From Litchfieldia salsa (GTDB lineage: Bacteria > Bacillota > Bacilli > Bacillales > Bacillaceae_L), in the NCBI RefSeq assembly GCF_900104555.1, contig NZ_FNJU01000012.1, forward strand, positions 40,089 to 98,019: a stretch of DNA of 57,931 nucleotides, written 5' to 3'. Within the stretch, counting starts at the first letter, position 1. Every line of letters begins with the position of its first letter. A model generated the notes under the pieces. The model had not been told where the DNA came from. It made no database searches and saw only the letters and a list, made by a program, of their open reading frames with translations. The position numbers and the translations under genes are program-made. Positions 22,650-32,136 of this stretch are shown here, piece by piece.

Positions 22650-25427
22650 GTGATTGATATGGCAAAGTCTAAATATAGACAACTAGTAAAGACTTACAAA
22701 GAAGAAGCCAAGGAGAAGTCCAAGCAATTAAGTTTGGCGAAGAAAGAAAGGAAGAATCTTTCCAAAGAGGAAAAGAAAGACTTAAAGCTAGAGGACAAGA
22801 GAAAGATAGAAGCCTGGAAGCAAGAGATTAAAGAAACCGAAGACAAGAAAGAACGAAAAGCAAAGAAAAAAGGATTCAAAAAATATAAGAAGATTAGAAG
22901 ACGTCCTTACGTATTAGGAACATGGGCTGCAATTGTCCTTCTTATAGTCGGCTCCTATACTACTTTTTATGTGAGTAGAACAGCATCAATGAATGCTCAG
23001 CAAGCAGAAGCGGCTGAATTTTCTAAAGATGTTGCCGAGCAGGTGATGGCAGAAAGTATTGTACTTTTGAAAAATGAAAACGATATCCTACCGCTTCAAG
23101 AAACAAAAATTAATGTGTTTGGTGCCGGAGCTGCTAAGCCTGTGTTCGGTGGTGGTGGAGCTGGAGCAATAGACAGCTCAACTGTTGATGACCTATACCT
23201 TGCGTTTGATCAACAAAAGATTGAATACAATCCAACACTTTATAATCTTTACAGCAACTTTATCTATGGAGATGAAGCGAGCACAGAGAAATTTCAAAAG
23301 CCAGATAAGACACTTATTCAAAAGTTATTTCCGAACGTGATTGGATTTATCCCACAATCAACAAAGGAAATGCCAGCCAAGGAGCTTTCAGACAAAGTTG
23401 TAAAAGAAGCAGTTGAATATTCAGATACAGCTTTATATGTTATTTCCAGAACAGGTTCTGAGGCGATTGATTTATCAGTAGAAGATGTAAGATTGAACCA
23501 AGAAGAACGAGATACATTGGATATTCTAGATCAAAATTTTAACCACATTATTTTATTAGTAAATACGGTGAATGCATTTGAATTAGGTTTTATCGACGAG
23601 TATGAGAATATTGATGGTGTAATGTGGGTAGGTGCACCAGGACAATATGGTACCCATGCGATTTCAAAGGTTTTAACTGGTGAAGTAACACCATCTGGTA
23701 AGTTAGTAGATACCTATGCTTATAATGTCGAAAGTAACCCTGCTGTTATTAATACTGGTAATTTTGAATATGTAGACCAAAACGGGGAAGCGACAGGACG
23801 TTATTTCACGAACAACCTAGAAGGAATTTATGTTGGGTATCGATATTATGAAACGTTTTTAAACGAAGAAGAATATAGCGAAACGGTTCAGTTCCCATTT
23901 GGTTATGGCCTATCGTATACAGATTTTGATTGGAAAGTAGTTGGAACAAACTTTAATGAAAATCAGATTTCGGTAGATGTAGAGGTAACTAATACTGGTG
24001 AATTTACAGCGAAGGATGTTGTACAAGTTTACTTTACTGCTCCATTTACGCAAGGCGGTATTGAGAAATCAAGTATTGAACTTGGTGGATATGTGAAAAC
24101 AAAGGAATTGGCTCCCAATGAGTCAGAGGTTGTGAAAGTAAACTTTGCAACAAATGAAATGTCTTCTTATGATCAGGAAAAAGAAGAAGCTTGGGTATTA
24201 GAAGCAGGAGAGTATCAAATTAAAGTAGCGCGACATATTCGCGACATTGTTGAACAGTTCCCTTATACTGTTGAAGAAACGATTGTGACAAAAATAGATG
24301 AAGTAACTGGTACGGAAATTGAGAATCTATTTGAAGATGCAGATGGAGATTTAATCTACTTATCTAGATCAAATCCTAAAGAAACATTCCCAACAGCACC
24401 ATCTGAACAAGAGTATCTTATTCCAGAAGAAGTGGTAGAGACTGCTGAATACAAAGTGGAGCCATCCACTCAGGAAGCACCAACTACTGACGCAGACAAT
24501 GGTGTCAAGTTAGAGGATTTAAAAGGGTTGGATTATAATGATCCACTTTGGGAGAAATTCCTTGATCAATTTACTGCAGATGAGATGATAAAGCTTGTAG
24601 GTGATGGTGGTTATTGGACTGAGCCTGTAAAACGACTTGGAGTACCAGAAACGACGATGTATGATGGTCCAGCAAGTATTCGTGCCTTCTTTGATAGTTG
24701 GGCATCAGTAGCATTTCCAGTAGGAGTTAATGCAGCAAGTACATGGAATGACATGTTAATTGAAGAAATGGGTGTAGCGATGGGACAAGAGGCAGTGGCA
24801 TATGATGTAAATGCTGTATATGCACCATCAATGAATATGCACCGTTCACCTTTGGGTGGAAGAAACTTTGAATACTATTCTGAGGACCCTTATATCTCAG
24901 GTAAAATGTCTGCCGCTTATACGAGAGGCTTGCAAAGCACTGGAACAGTCGCGGTATTTAAACACTTTGCTGCGAATGATCAAGAAACGAATCGTGCTGC
25001 TAACGGACTATATGTATGGGCTACTGAACAAGCGTTAAGAGAAATCTATTTTGAGCCATTTGAGATAGCTGTTAAAGAAGGAAACCCTTATGGTGCAATG
25101 TCTGCGTTTAATCGAATTGGCACAACTTGGGCTGGTGGTAGCCGCGAGTTGCTTACCGACTTACTAAGGGAAGAGTGGGGATTTGAAGGCTTTGTTATTA
25201 CAGATGCAGGTATTGGGCCTCAAGGACATCATTTTAATACACACCAAGCAATTTCAGCTGGTAATGATTTGATGCTGGCATTCCCGATTAACTTTAGTCA
25301 GCCTAATGGATTTGAAAAAGAACTACAAGAATATTTAATAGAAGATGAAGCTGGTACGCTTCTTGGACTTAGAAATGCTGTCCACAATATTAGTTACTAT
25401 ATACTGCAAACGAATAAGGTGGAATAA
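22650..25427 (+). CDS. Membrane-tethered GH3 glycosidase with reversed domain order
   Basis: A 925-residue glycoside hydrolase of family 3. Residues 1-85 are a very charged helical segment (KEERK-rich, likely coiled coil); then come basic residues (KKIRRRPY), one membrane helix (about 88-110) and the enzyme outside the cell by the positive-inside rule. The enzyme is permuted: the usual C-terminal alpha/beta sandwich comes first (about 125-400, ESIVLLKNENDILPL), then a fibronectin III-like domain (about 420-540), then the catalytic barrel (about 640-920), with KHFAANDQETNR and nucleophile Asp852 in FVITDAGIG. Reversed order is known in a few GH3s of rumen bacteria. Start GTG 22650 or ATG 22659; neither spacing is ideal. 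The next gene begins directly after its stop. Confidence 0.88.
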   Translation: MIDMAKSKYRQLVKTYKEEAKEKSKQLSLAKKERKNLSKEEKKDLKLEDKRKIEAWKQEIKETEDKKERKAKKKGFKKYKKIRRRPYVLGTWAAIVLLIVGSYTTFYVSRTASMNAQQAEAAEFSKDVAEQVMAESIVLLKNENDILPLQETKINVFGAGAAKPVFGGGGAGAIDSSTVDDLYLAFDQQKIEYNPTLYNLYSNFIYGDEASTEKFQKPDKTLIQKLFPNVIGFIPQSTKEMPAKELSDKVVKEAVEYSDTALYVISRTGSEAIDLSVEDVRLNQEERDTLDILDQNFNHIILLVNTVNAFELGFIDEYENIDGVMWVGAPGQYGTHAISKVLTGEVTPSGKLVDTYAYNVESNPAVINTGNFEYVDQNGEATGRYFTNNLEGIYVGYRYYETFLNEEEYSETVQFPFGYGLSYTDFDWKVVGTNFNENQISVDVEVTNTGEFTAKDVVQVYFTAPFTQGGIEKSSIELGGYVKTKELAPNESEVVKVNFATNEMSSYDQEKEEAWVLEAGEYQIKVARHIRDIVEQFPYTVEETIVTKIDEVTGTEIENLFEDADGDLIYLSRSNPKETFPTAPSEQEYLIPEEVVETAEYKVEPSTQEAPTTDADNGVKLEDLKGLDYNDPLWEKFLDQFTADEMIKLVGDGGYWTEPVKRLGVPETTMYDGPASIRAFFDSWASVAFPVGVNAASTWNDMLIEEMGVAMGQEAVAYDVNAVYAPSMNMHRSPLGGRNFEYYSEDPYISGKMSAAYTRGLQSTGTVAVFKHFAANDQETNRAANGLYVWATEQALREIYFEPFEIAVKEGNPYGAMSAFNRIGTTWAGGSRELLTDLLREEWGFEGFVITDAGIGPQGHHFNTHQAISAGNDLMLAFPINFSQPNGFEKELQEYLIEDEAGTLLGLRNAVHNISYYILQTNKVE

Positions 25428-27773
25428 ATGACTAACTACAAAGAATTAATAAGTAAAATGACACTAGAGGAAAAAGCGTCTTTGATGTCTGGGGACAACT
25501 TCTGGAATACGAAGCCGATTGATCGGCTTGGTATTCCTTCTATCATGCTTACGGATGGACCACATGGTTTACGTAAGCAAGGTGGAAAGGCCGATCATTT
25601 AGGTCTGAATAAAAGTATTCCGGCAACCTGCTTCCCGCCTGCTGCAACGTTAGCAAACAGCTGGGATTTAGAATTGCTCAATGAAGTAGGAACGTATTTA
25701 GGAAAAGAAGCGGCAAGTGAGCAAGTTAGTGTGCTACTTGGGCCGGGCTTAAATATTAAGAGGAATCCTCTTTGTGGACGGAACTTTGAGTATTTTTCAG
25801 AGGATCCATATTTAAGTGGAAAGCTAGCAGCCAATATGGTTAAAGGGATTCAGTCTCACGGAATCTCAGCTTGTCCAAAGCATTACGCAGTTAATAGCCA
25901 GGAACATATGCGGATGACGATTGATGAAGTTGTGGATGAACGTGCTTTACGTGAGGTTTATCTGGAGGGATTCCGATATGCTGTGGAGGAAGGTCAGCCG
26001 AAAACGGTGATGTCCTCCTACAACAAGGTAAATGGTGAATTCGCTAATGAAAATAAGCATCTTATGCAAGATATTTTGTATGGTGAATGGGATTACCAAG
26101 GGGTTGTCGTGACCGACTGGGGAGGGAACAATGATCGAGTTGAGGGGCTTAAGGCAGGAAATCAACTCGAAATGCCGTCTGCTGGTGGAATTACCGACAA
26201 AGAAATCGTCGATGCAATCAAGACTGGAAAGCTTAGTGAAGACGTTCTGGATGAAGCAGTGGAGCGCATGCTTACATTAGTTTTTGATACAAAAGAGGCT
26301 TTAAGGAATACAGAAAAGGTTGATTATGAAGAGCACCATAAAAAAGCAATTGATGCAGCAAAAAGATCAATGGTTCTGTTGAAAAACGATGAGAGTCTTC
26401 TTCCATTGAGACAAGGCCAACGGGTTGCCGTTATCGGTGATTTTGCCAAAGCTCCACGATATCAGGGTGCGGGAAGCTCTTTGATTAATCCGACAAAAGT
26501 AGATAATGCATGGGATTTGTTAGCTGAAACGGAATTAAAGATTGTTGGTTATGAACAAGGATTTAATCGTTTTGGTGGTAAAAATGAATCATTAAAAAAT
26601 AGTGCGTTGAGATTAGCTAGGCAGGCAGATGTTGTTCTATTATTCCTTGGACTTGATGAAGGCAGTGAGGCTGAAGGTGTCGATCGTCAGGATATGAGGT
26701 TAAGAGGTAATCAGTTAGAGTTGGTTAATGAGCTATCAAAAGTCCATGATAATATTGTTGTTGTGTTATCGGGTGGTTCCGTGATCGAAATGCCTTTTGT
26801 GAACGATGTTAAGTCCATTTTACATGGTTATCTCGGTGGACAGGGGGGAGCTTCTGCTGTTCGTGATATTCTAATTGGTGATTATAATCCAAGTGGGAAG
26901 CTTGCAGAAACATATCCAATAAAATACGAGGATGTTTCATCAGCCCCATATTATCCAGGACTAGAGGCAACAGCAGAGCACAGAGAAAGTATATTCATTG
27001 GATATCGTTATTTTGACACGAAACATGTTCCAGTCCTTTTTCCTTTTGGACATGGTTTATCATATACCCAATTTGAATATAGCGATTTAGAGGTTACTGA
27101 ACAGTCAATTTCATTTAAGGTCAAAAATGTCGGAATGCTTGCTGGAGAAGAAATTTCTCAGGTGTATATTAAGTCGACCAATTCAAGTGTGTTCCGTGCT
27201 AACAAGGAACTAAAAGGTTTTTCAAAAGTACATCTAGAACCAAGTGAATCCAAAGAAGTAAAAATAGAATTAGATGACCATGCGTTCGCATATTACAATT
27301 CATTCATCAATGGATGGTCAGTGGAAAGTGGTTTGTATGAGATTCAGGTTGGTAGCTCAATAGAGGACATTCGATTGACTGAAACGTTAGAGTTGCAAGG
27401 TGATGATGCCCCACATCAATATGATCAAGAAGTGCTCAAGCATTATTATCAGGGAGATGTTCATCAAATTACTGATACAGAATTTCATCAACTATTAGGA
27501 TACACTCCACCGAATCCATTGTGGGATCGTAAGGGAAAGCTTGGATATAATGATACAATTGCTCAAGGACGATATAAAAAGGGGTTTGGAAAAGCTCTCT
27601 ATTTAGTTGTTTTACTAACAAAAAAAGTCTTACATGTAATGGGCAAACCATTGCAGGCGAATAATGTAATGTTTGTCATGAATATGCCATTCCGCCAAAT
27701 TCCAAGGTTTTCTCAAGGGAAAGTAAGTGAAAAGATGATTGATCGGTTGTTGAAATTGATTAATCTTTGGTAG
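25428..27773 (+). CDS. Cytosolic GH3 beta-glucosidase/beta-xylosidase
   Basis: A 781-residue family 3 glycosidase in the normal order: catalytic barrel (about 5-290, LTDGPHGLRKQ, GRNFEYFSEDPYLSG, CPKHYAVNSQEHMRM, nucleophile Asp230 in VVVTDWGG), alpha/beta sandwich (about 310-530, RSMVLLKNDESLLPL, LGLDEGSEAEGVDRQ) and fibronectin III-like domain (about 560-660), plus a C-terminal helical tail of about 100 residues. No signal peptide, so intracellular. Substrate is probably a beta-linked gluco-, xylo- or arabino-oligosaccharide, not decided by sequence. The ATG touches the stop of the upstream GH3 gene (TAAATG), so the two are translationally coupled, one acting outside and one inside. Closed by a strong terminator. 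Confidence 0.92.
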   Translation: MTNYKELISKMTLEEKASLMSGDNFWNTKPIDRLGIPSIMLTDGPHGLRKQGGKADHLGLNKSIPATCFPPAATLANSWDLELLNEVGTYLGKEAASEQVSVLLGPGLNIKRNPLCGRNFEYFSEDPYLSGKLAANMVKGIQSHGISACPKHYAVNSQEHMRMTIDEVVDERALREVYLEGFRYAVEEGQPKTVMSSYNKVNGEFANENKHLMQDILYGEWDYQGVVVTDWGGNNDRVEGLKAGNQLEMPSAGGITDKEIVDAIKTGKLSEDVLDEAVERMLTLVFDTKEALRNTEKVDYEEHHKKAIDAAKRSMVLLKNDESLLPLRQGQRVAVIGDFAKAPRYQGAGSSLINPTKVDNAWDLLAETELKIVGYEQGFNRFGGKNESLKNSALRLARQADVVLLFLGLDEGSEAEGVDRQDMRLRGNQLELVNELSKVHDNIVVVLSGGSVIEMPFVNDVKSILHGYLGGQGGASAVRDILIGDYNPSGKLAETYPIKYEDVSSAPYYPGLEATAEHRESIFIGYRYFDTKHVPVLFPFGHGLSYTQFEYSDLEVTEQSISFKVKNVGMLAGEEISQVYIKSTNSSVFRANKELKGFSKVHLEPSESKEVKIELDDHAFAYYNSFINGWSVESGLYEIQVGSSIEDIRLTETLELQGDDAPHQYDQEVLKHYYQGDVHQITDTEFHQLLGYTPPNPLWDRKGKLGYNDTIAQGRYKKGFGKALYLVVLLTKKVLHVMGKPLQANNVMFVMNMPFRQIPRFSQGKVSEKMIDRLLKLINLW

Positions 27774-27864
27774 AGTTGAGCTTATCTTTAAAAGAAATGT
27801 ATTTTCGAAATGCAATGTGATTAGAATAAGCAGAACTTGATGTTTTAACTAAAAAAGAAATCTT

Positions 27865-27930
27865 GCCTAGCACTGCCGGACACTTGGAGAAATCTTCTCA
27901 ACTGGTGTCCGGGGGTGCTCGGCTTTTTTT
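27865..27930 (+). terminator. Rho-independent terminator of GH3 operon
   Basis: A long imperfect stem (GCCTAGCAC...GTGCTCGGC outside, CCGGACAC/GTGTCCGG and GAGAA/TTCTC inside) followed by T7. Confidence 0.9.
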
Positions 27931-28032
27931 ATCACAAAAACGACAAATAATCTAAAATTCATTTGTGTTTTAATTAGAGTTAGGGCTTTTATTGTGAAAC
28001 TGTGAGCATTATGAAGTGGAGGGAATTAGAAG

Positions 28033-29979
28033 ATGAACTATCAACATATGCTTAGTAAAGGTAAAGTAGGGACTTTAACATTAAATAATAGAATTGTAAT
28101 GCCTGCTATGAGTACAAATCTCGCAGGCCCAAGTGGTGAGGTTACAGATCAACTCATACGTTATTATGAAGAAAGAGCGATGGGGGGAACTGGTTTAATC
28201 ATTACTGAATTTACTTCAATCGATTATGAATTGGGAAGAGGCGCGGTTAATCAATTAAGGATTGATGATGATCGCTTTATACCTGGGATCAAACGGCTAG
28301 CGAATACAATCCATAAATATGGAGCAAAGATTTTTGTTCAACTTCATCATGCAGGCAGAGAATCAAATTCGATGCTGACTGGTGGGAAACAAATTGTTGC
28401 ACCAAGCCCAGTTACTTGTGAAGTAATCGGTGAAGAACCGAGAGAATTAACAATTGAAGAGATCAAGGAAATCATTAATAAGTTTATTGCAGGGGCATAT
28501 CGATGTAAAATGGCAGGCATTGATGGTGTTGAATTACATGGGGCGCATGGATACTTAATTAATCAGTTTCTAAGTCCAAATACAAATTTACGTTCTGATG
28601 AGTATGGTGGTAGTTTTAAGAATAGAATTAGGTTCCTAGAAGAAATCATTGTTGGAATTAAACAACTGTGCGGACATGATTTCCCGGTGACTGTTCGACT
28701 TAGCGTGGATGAATTTGAAAAGGGTGGAACGGATATTACATTAAGTCGAGAGATTAGCGTCTATTTGGAAAAATTAGGCATAGATGGCCTACATGCTAGT
28801 GCAGGAAACTATAATACGATGGATAAAGTAATTGAATCCCCGTTAGTCGAGGAAGGCTGGAGAGTTTACCTAGCCGAAGAGATAAAGAAAGAAGTAAACA
28901 TCCCAGTCATTACAGTTGGTAATATACGTGATCCTCAATTTGTAGAATCCATTTTAGCGGAGGGAAAAGCAGACTTTGTAGCGATTGGACGGGGCCATCT
29001 TGCAGATCCTGAATGGGTTCGGAAGGTTTCTGATGGACGTGAAAAAGAGATTAGAATGTGTATTTCCTGCTTGCATTGCATGTATTCAAAAGGACATGTG
29101 GAGTGCTCAATTAATGTTAGGGCAGGAAGGGAACTTGAATTTACAGAAATGACCCAAGTTGATGAAAAGCGCCCTGTATTAATTATCGGTGGTGGACCTG
29201 GTGGACTGGAGGCAGCAAGAGTACTAACGATTAAAGGGTATCATGTCATCTTATTTGAGAAAAAGGACACTCTTGGTGGGCAGCTTAACCTTGTTACAGA
29301 TCCTGTGTATAAGAAGAAAATGAAAAGATACGTAGATTACCTTTGTCATGAGATGGATCGATTAAAGGTAGATATCCGCCTTAATCATGAGGCTTCTGTT
29401 GAATTGATAAAATCCTATGAACCATATGCTGTTTTACTAGCAACAGGAGGAGTGCCACTTGTTCCAAACATAGAAGGCTATGATCTTCCGAATGTATGTA
29501 GCTATCGGGATATTAAACTTCAAAGCAATGCATTCTATGACAAGAAGATTGTTGTATTGGGAAGTGGGATGGTTTGCCACAGTACTTGTAGGAGACTTGC
29601 TGAAGAAGGAAATGAAGTGACTTTGATTGAATTACCTACTAAATCAGGCCGTAAAATAAGCCCTGAAACGAGAGTAAGGCTGCTTGAGAAGTTGAAAAAA
29701 GAAAATATTCAAATCATTACAGAGCATAAAGTAAGTACAATAACAATGAATGAGATTTTTTTGGAAAAGAAGGAATCGGAAGAGAAAGTTAAAATGGCGA
29801 TTGACCATGTTGTCATTGCTATGGGGGTACAAGCGTATAACCCATTAGGGGATCGATTAAGTAAAGAGATGGATAATGTTTTTATAATTGGAGATGCAGC
29901 GGGTCATACCTCTCTAGCGGATGCTACGAAAGGCGGATTTGAAACGGCATATGTTCTTGAATCACTTGTGAACAGTTAA
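28033..29979 (+). CDS. NADH:flavin oxidoreductase, 2,4-dienoyl-CoA reductase type
   Basis: A 648-residue multi-cofactor reductase of the old-yellow-enzyme group. The N-terminal FMN barrel (1-325, NRIVMPAMSTNLAG, HHAGRESN, ELHGAHGYLINQFLSP) joins a cysteine cluster segment and a C-terminal FAD/NAD(P) module (about 375-645, IIGGGPGGLEAARVL, VVLGSGMVCH, IGDAAG). It reduces activated C=C bonds using NAD(P)H. The [4Fe-4S] cysteines read CISCLHCMYSKGHVEC, spacing 2-2-8, shorter than the usual 2-3-11. It lies within the glycosidase island and might act on ferulate- or other enoate-like compounds, which is inference. Good ribosome site GTGGAGGG; own terminator. Confidence 0.9.
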   Translation: MNYQHMLSKGKVGTLTLNNRIVMPAMSTNLAGPSGEVTDQLIRYYEERAMGGTGLIITEFTSIDYELGRGAVNQLRIDDDRFIPGIKRLANTIHKYGAKIFVQLHHAGRESNSMLTGGKQIVAPSPVTCEVIGEEPRELTIEEIKEIINKFIAGAYRCKMAGIDGVELHGAHGYLINQFLSPNTNLRSDEYGGSFKNRIRFLEEIIVGIKQLCGHDFPVTVRLSVDEFEKGGTDITLSREISVYLEKLGIDGLHASAGNYNTMDKVIESPLVEEGWRVYLAEEIKKEVNIPVITVGNIRDPQFVESILAEGKADFVAIGRGHLADPEWVRKVSDGREKEIRMCISCLHCMYSKGHVECSINVRAGRELEFTEMTQVDEKRPVLIIGGGPGGLEAARVLTIKGYHVILFEKKDTLGGQLNLVTDPVYKKKMKRYVDYLCHEMDRLKVDIRLNHEASVELIKSYEPYAVLLATGGVPLVPNIEGYDLPNVCSYRDIKLQSNAFYDKKIVVLGSGMVCHSTCRRLAEEGNEVTLIELPTKSGRKISPETRVRLLEKLKKENIQIITEHKVSTITMNEIFLEKKESEEKVKMAIDHVVIAMGVQAYNPLGDRLSKEMDNVFIIGDAAGHTSLADATKGGFETAYVLESLVNS

Positions 29980-30021
29980 AAAGAATGAGATTACTAAGGT
30001 AGTGGGTTCGGTTTAAAAACC

Positions 30022-30064
30022 AAAAAGCAGTCCAATTAGCACAATAATTGGACTGCTTTTTTTT
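30022..30064 (+). terminator. Rho-independent terminator of reductase gene
   Basis: AAAAAGCAGTCCAATTA pairs perfectly with TAATTGGACTGCTTTTT, then more T. Confidence 0.95.
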
Positions 30065-30239
30065 ATGTTATAAACAACACCTTTCTTTTGGTAAAAAATT
30101 ATTTTACCCCTGCAGCAAAGAAATGACCAGATTGTAACGGTTGATAGAATATGAGCCATTTCTTAAGGTGAACCTTATCATAAAAGAAAGATTTCTTTAT
30201 TTAGTATCAAAAATGTAAGGGGTAACAACTTTTAGTTGA

Positions 30240-30269
30240 TGGACAGTTAGAATGCAAGGCTACTATACT
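30240..30269 (+). promoter_or_regulatory. Predicted SigA promoter of chemoreceptor operon
   Basis: TGGACA, 18-bp spacer, TATACT; start codon 30 bp downstream. No SigD (TAAA...GCCGATAT) motif was seen, unlike many chemotaxis genes. The rest of 29980-30298 has nothing else I recognise. Confidence 0.55.
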
Positions 30270-30298
30270 TATTGTATTAAACATAGGAGTTGACTATT

Positions 30299-32083
30299 TT
30301 GCGAAAATCGATAGCAAATCGGATTTTATTTATTTTAATTTTTTTAACATTTTTATTCACTTTGAACACAATCCTAAGTGGAATTACTAATTCACAGGTT
30401 CAATTATCAGCAAATTTAATTTCTGAGTCTTTTGTTAATCTTGAAGCTGAGCAGGTGAAATTAGCAAAAGAAGTGGGGCAAATTGAATTGTCTATTCAAG
30501 CATATTTATTGAATGACAATGATAGCAAGGAAGCAGTGTCAGAAACAATTCTAAGTAGTGTTGAAAAGTCTACTATTAGCATGAATGAAATCGCTAACAT
30601 ATCTAATGAGTTTTCTGAAAAAGCAATGAACAGTGCTCTTAGCAACGCATATAAGCCTTACATGAAGGATATGGAAGCCTATCTCCAACAAGCTTCCTTA
30701 ATCGTAGAATTCATTAAACAAGGGGATACGGCGTCTGCAACTGAGGGCTATGAAGCATTTCAAACCTTATCTGACTCTATGATTAAAACAGAGAGTGGTT
30801 TTCAAACAGTTTTAAATGATAGTATCGACCATGAAGTTGAGCTTATAAATTCAAGAGTCGCCAGATCGACTATGATTATTTGGGGAATGGCAGTCATCTT
30901 TATTTTATCTGTTGCTATAGCTTTTTGGATCTCGATGAAGACGATTATTGCACCACTTAAAAAAGCAAACAAAAGTCTTGGTGATATTATTCAGAAGTTA
31001 GAAAATAATGAAGGTGATTTAACAGCACGAATAGAGAGTCATTCTGAAGATGAAGTGGGACAGATGGTAAAAGGCATCAATCGATTTTTAGAGACTTTGC
31101 AGCATACCATGATTTCTATCAAATCTGGTTCTCGAATAATTTTTAAGTCAACGGAAAACATTGGAAGTAACATTATGGGAAGTAAAGATGCTACTTCCAA
31201 TATTTCAGCTAGCTTGAATGAATTGTCGGCAGGGATGCAAGAAATCAGTAGTACTATACAGAATATTGATTTCGGAGCTCAGGATGTCCTTTCCGCTGCA
31301 AATATTATTGCAGAAGATGCGAAATCAAATTCAGAGCATGTTGGAAGTATTGTTGAACGGGCGGATATAGTTCGTACACATTCACATCAGAGCAAGGAGC
31401 AAACGGAGAAGATCATACAGGATATTAAGAAGAAGATGGCTACATCTATTGAGAATAGCCGATCTGTGGAGAAAATCAATGAACTGACTACAGATATCCT
31501 ACAGATTTCAACTCAAACAAACTTGCTAGCACTTAATGCTTCCATTGAAGCGGCAAGAGCAGGGGAAGCTGGAAAAGGTTTTGCAGTTGTAGCAGACGAA
31601 ATCAGAAAACTCGCAGAGAACACAAAGGAAACGGCTAACGATATTCAAAACATCAGCAAAGTAGTGACGCAATCGGTAGAGCATCTTGTTAGTAATGCAA
31701 ACGAGATTTTGTCTTATATAACTGAAAAAGTATTGACTGATTATGAAGAGTTTGTAGAAGTGGCACATACTTACAAACAGGATGTAGATACAATCAACCA
31801 AATGCTCGTTCGTTTTAGTACTAGATCTGGCGATTTAAAAAGAATATCAACCAATATGGCTGTTGGAATTCAAGAAATAACATTGGCGGTTGAAGAAAGT
31901 GTCAATGTAGTCATTCATTCAAGTGACAATACAACCAACTTACTGGACGCTATTACTGTTATAGCAAATGAAGCAAACCAGAATAGAGAAATTGTTAATG
32001 ATCTTAATAACCAGGTGAACAAATTTAAAAAAGTGGAAGAAGATATGGAAGAAGAAAACAGATTAATGATAGAGATTTTATAA
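30299..32083 (+). CDS. Methyl-accepting chemotaxis protein
   Basis: A transmembrane chemoreceptor of about 595 residues. TM1 (about 5-27), an external four-helix-bundle-like sensor domain (about 28-195, rich in E, S and N), TM2 (about 196-218), HAMP (about 220-275, [15 protein letters not shown]) and a cytoplasmic signalling coiled coil with the conserved hairpin tip [23 protein letters not shown] at 30299 follows AGGAG at nine bases; the TTG at 30290 is too close. GH43 follows 53 bp downstream with no terminator, so the receptor is cotranscribed with a glycosidase and probably responds to related sugars. Ligand unknown. Confidence 0.9.
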   Translation: MRKSIANRILFILIFLTFLFTLNTILSGITNSQVQLSANLISESFVNLEAEQVKLAKEVGQIELSIQAYLLNDNDSKEAVSETILSSVEKSTISMNEIANISNEFSEKAMNSALSNAYKPYMKDMEAYLQQASLIVEFIKQGDTASATEGYEAFQTLSDSMIKTESGFQTVLNDSIDHEVELINSRVARSTMIIWGMAVIFILSVAIAFWISMKTIIAPLKKANKSLGDIIQKLENNEGDLTARIESHSEDEVGQMVKGINRFLETLQHTMISIKSGSRIIFKSTENIGSNIMGSKDATSNISASLNELSAGMQEISSTIQNIDFGAQDVLSAANIIAEDAKSNSEHVGSIVERADIVRTHSHQSKEQTEKIIQDIKKKMATSIENSRSVEKINELTTDILQISTQTNLLALNASIEAARAGEAGKGFAVVADEIRKLAENTKETANDIQNISKVVTQSVEHLVSNANEILSYITEKVLTDYEEFVEVAHTYKQDVDTINQMLVRFSTRSGDLKRISTNMAVGIQEITLAVEESVNVVIHSSDNTTNLLDAITVIANEANQNREIVNDLNNQVNKFKKVEEDMEEENRLMIEIL

Positions 32084-32136
32084 AAAGATATATATCTTCT
32101 ACTAAATACAAGAAAAGAGAGGAGGGTGCTTAAGTT

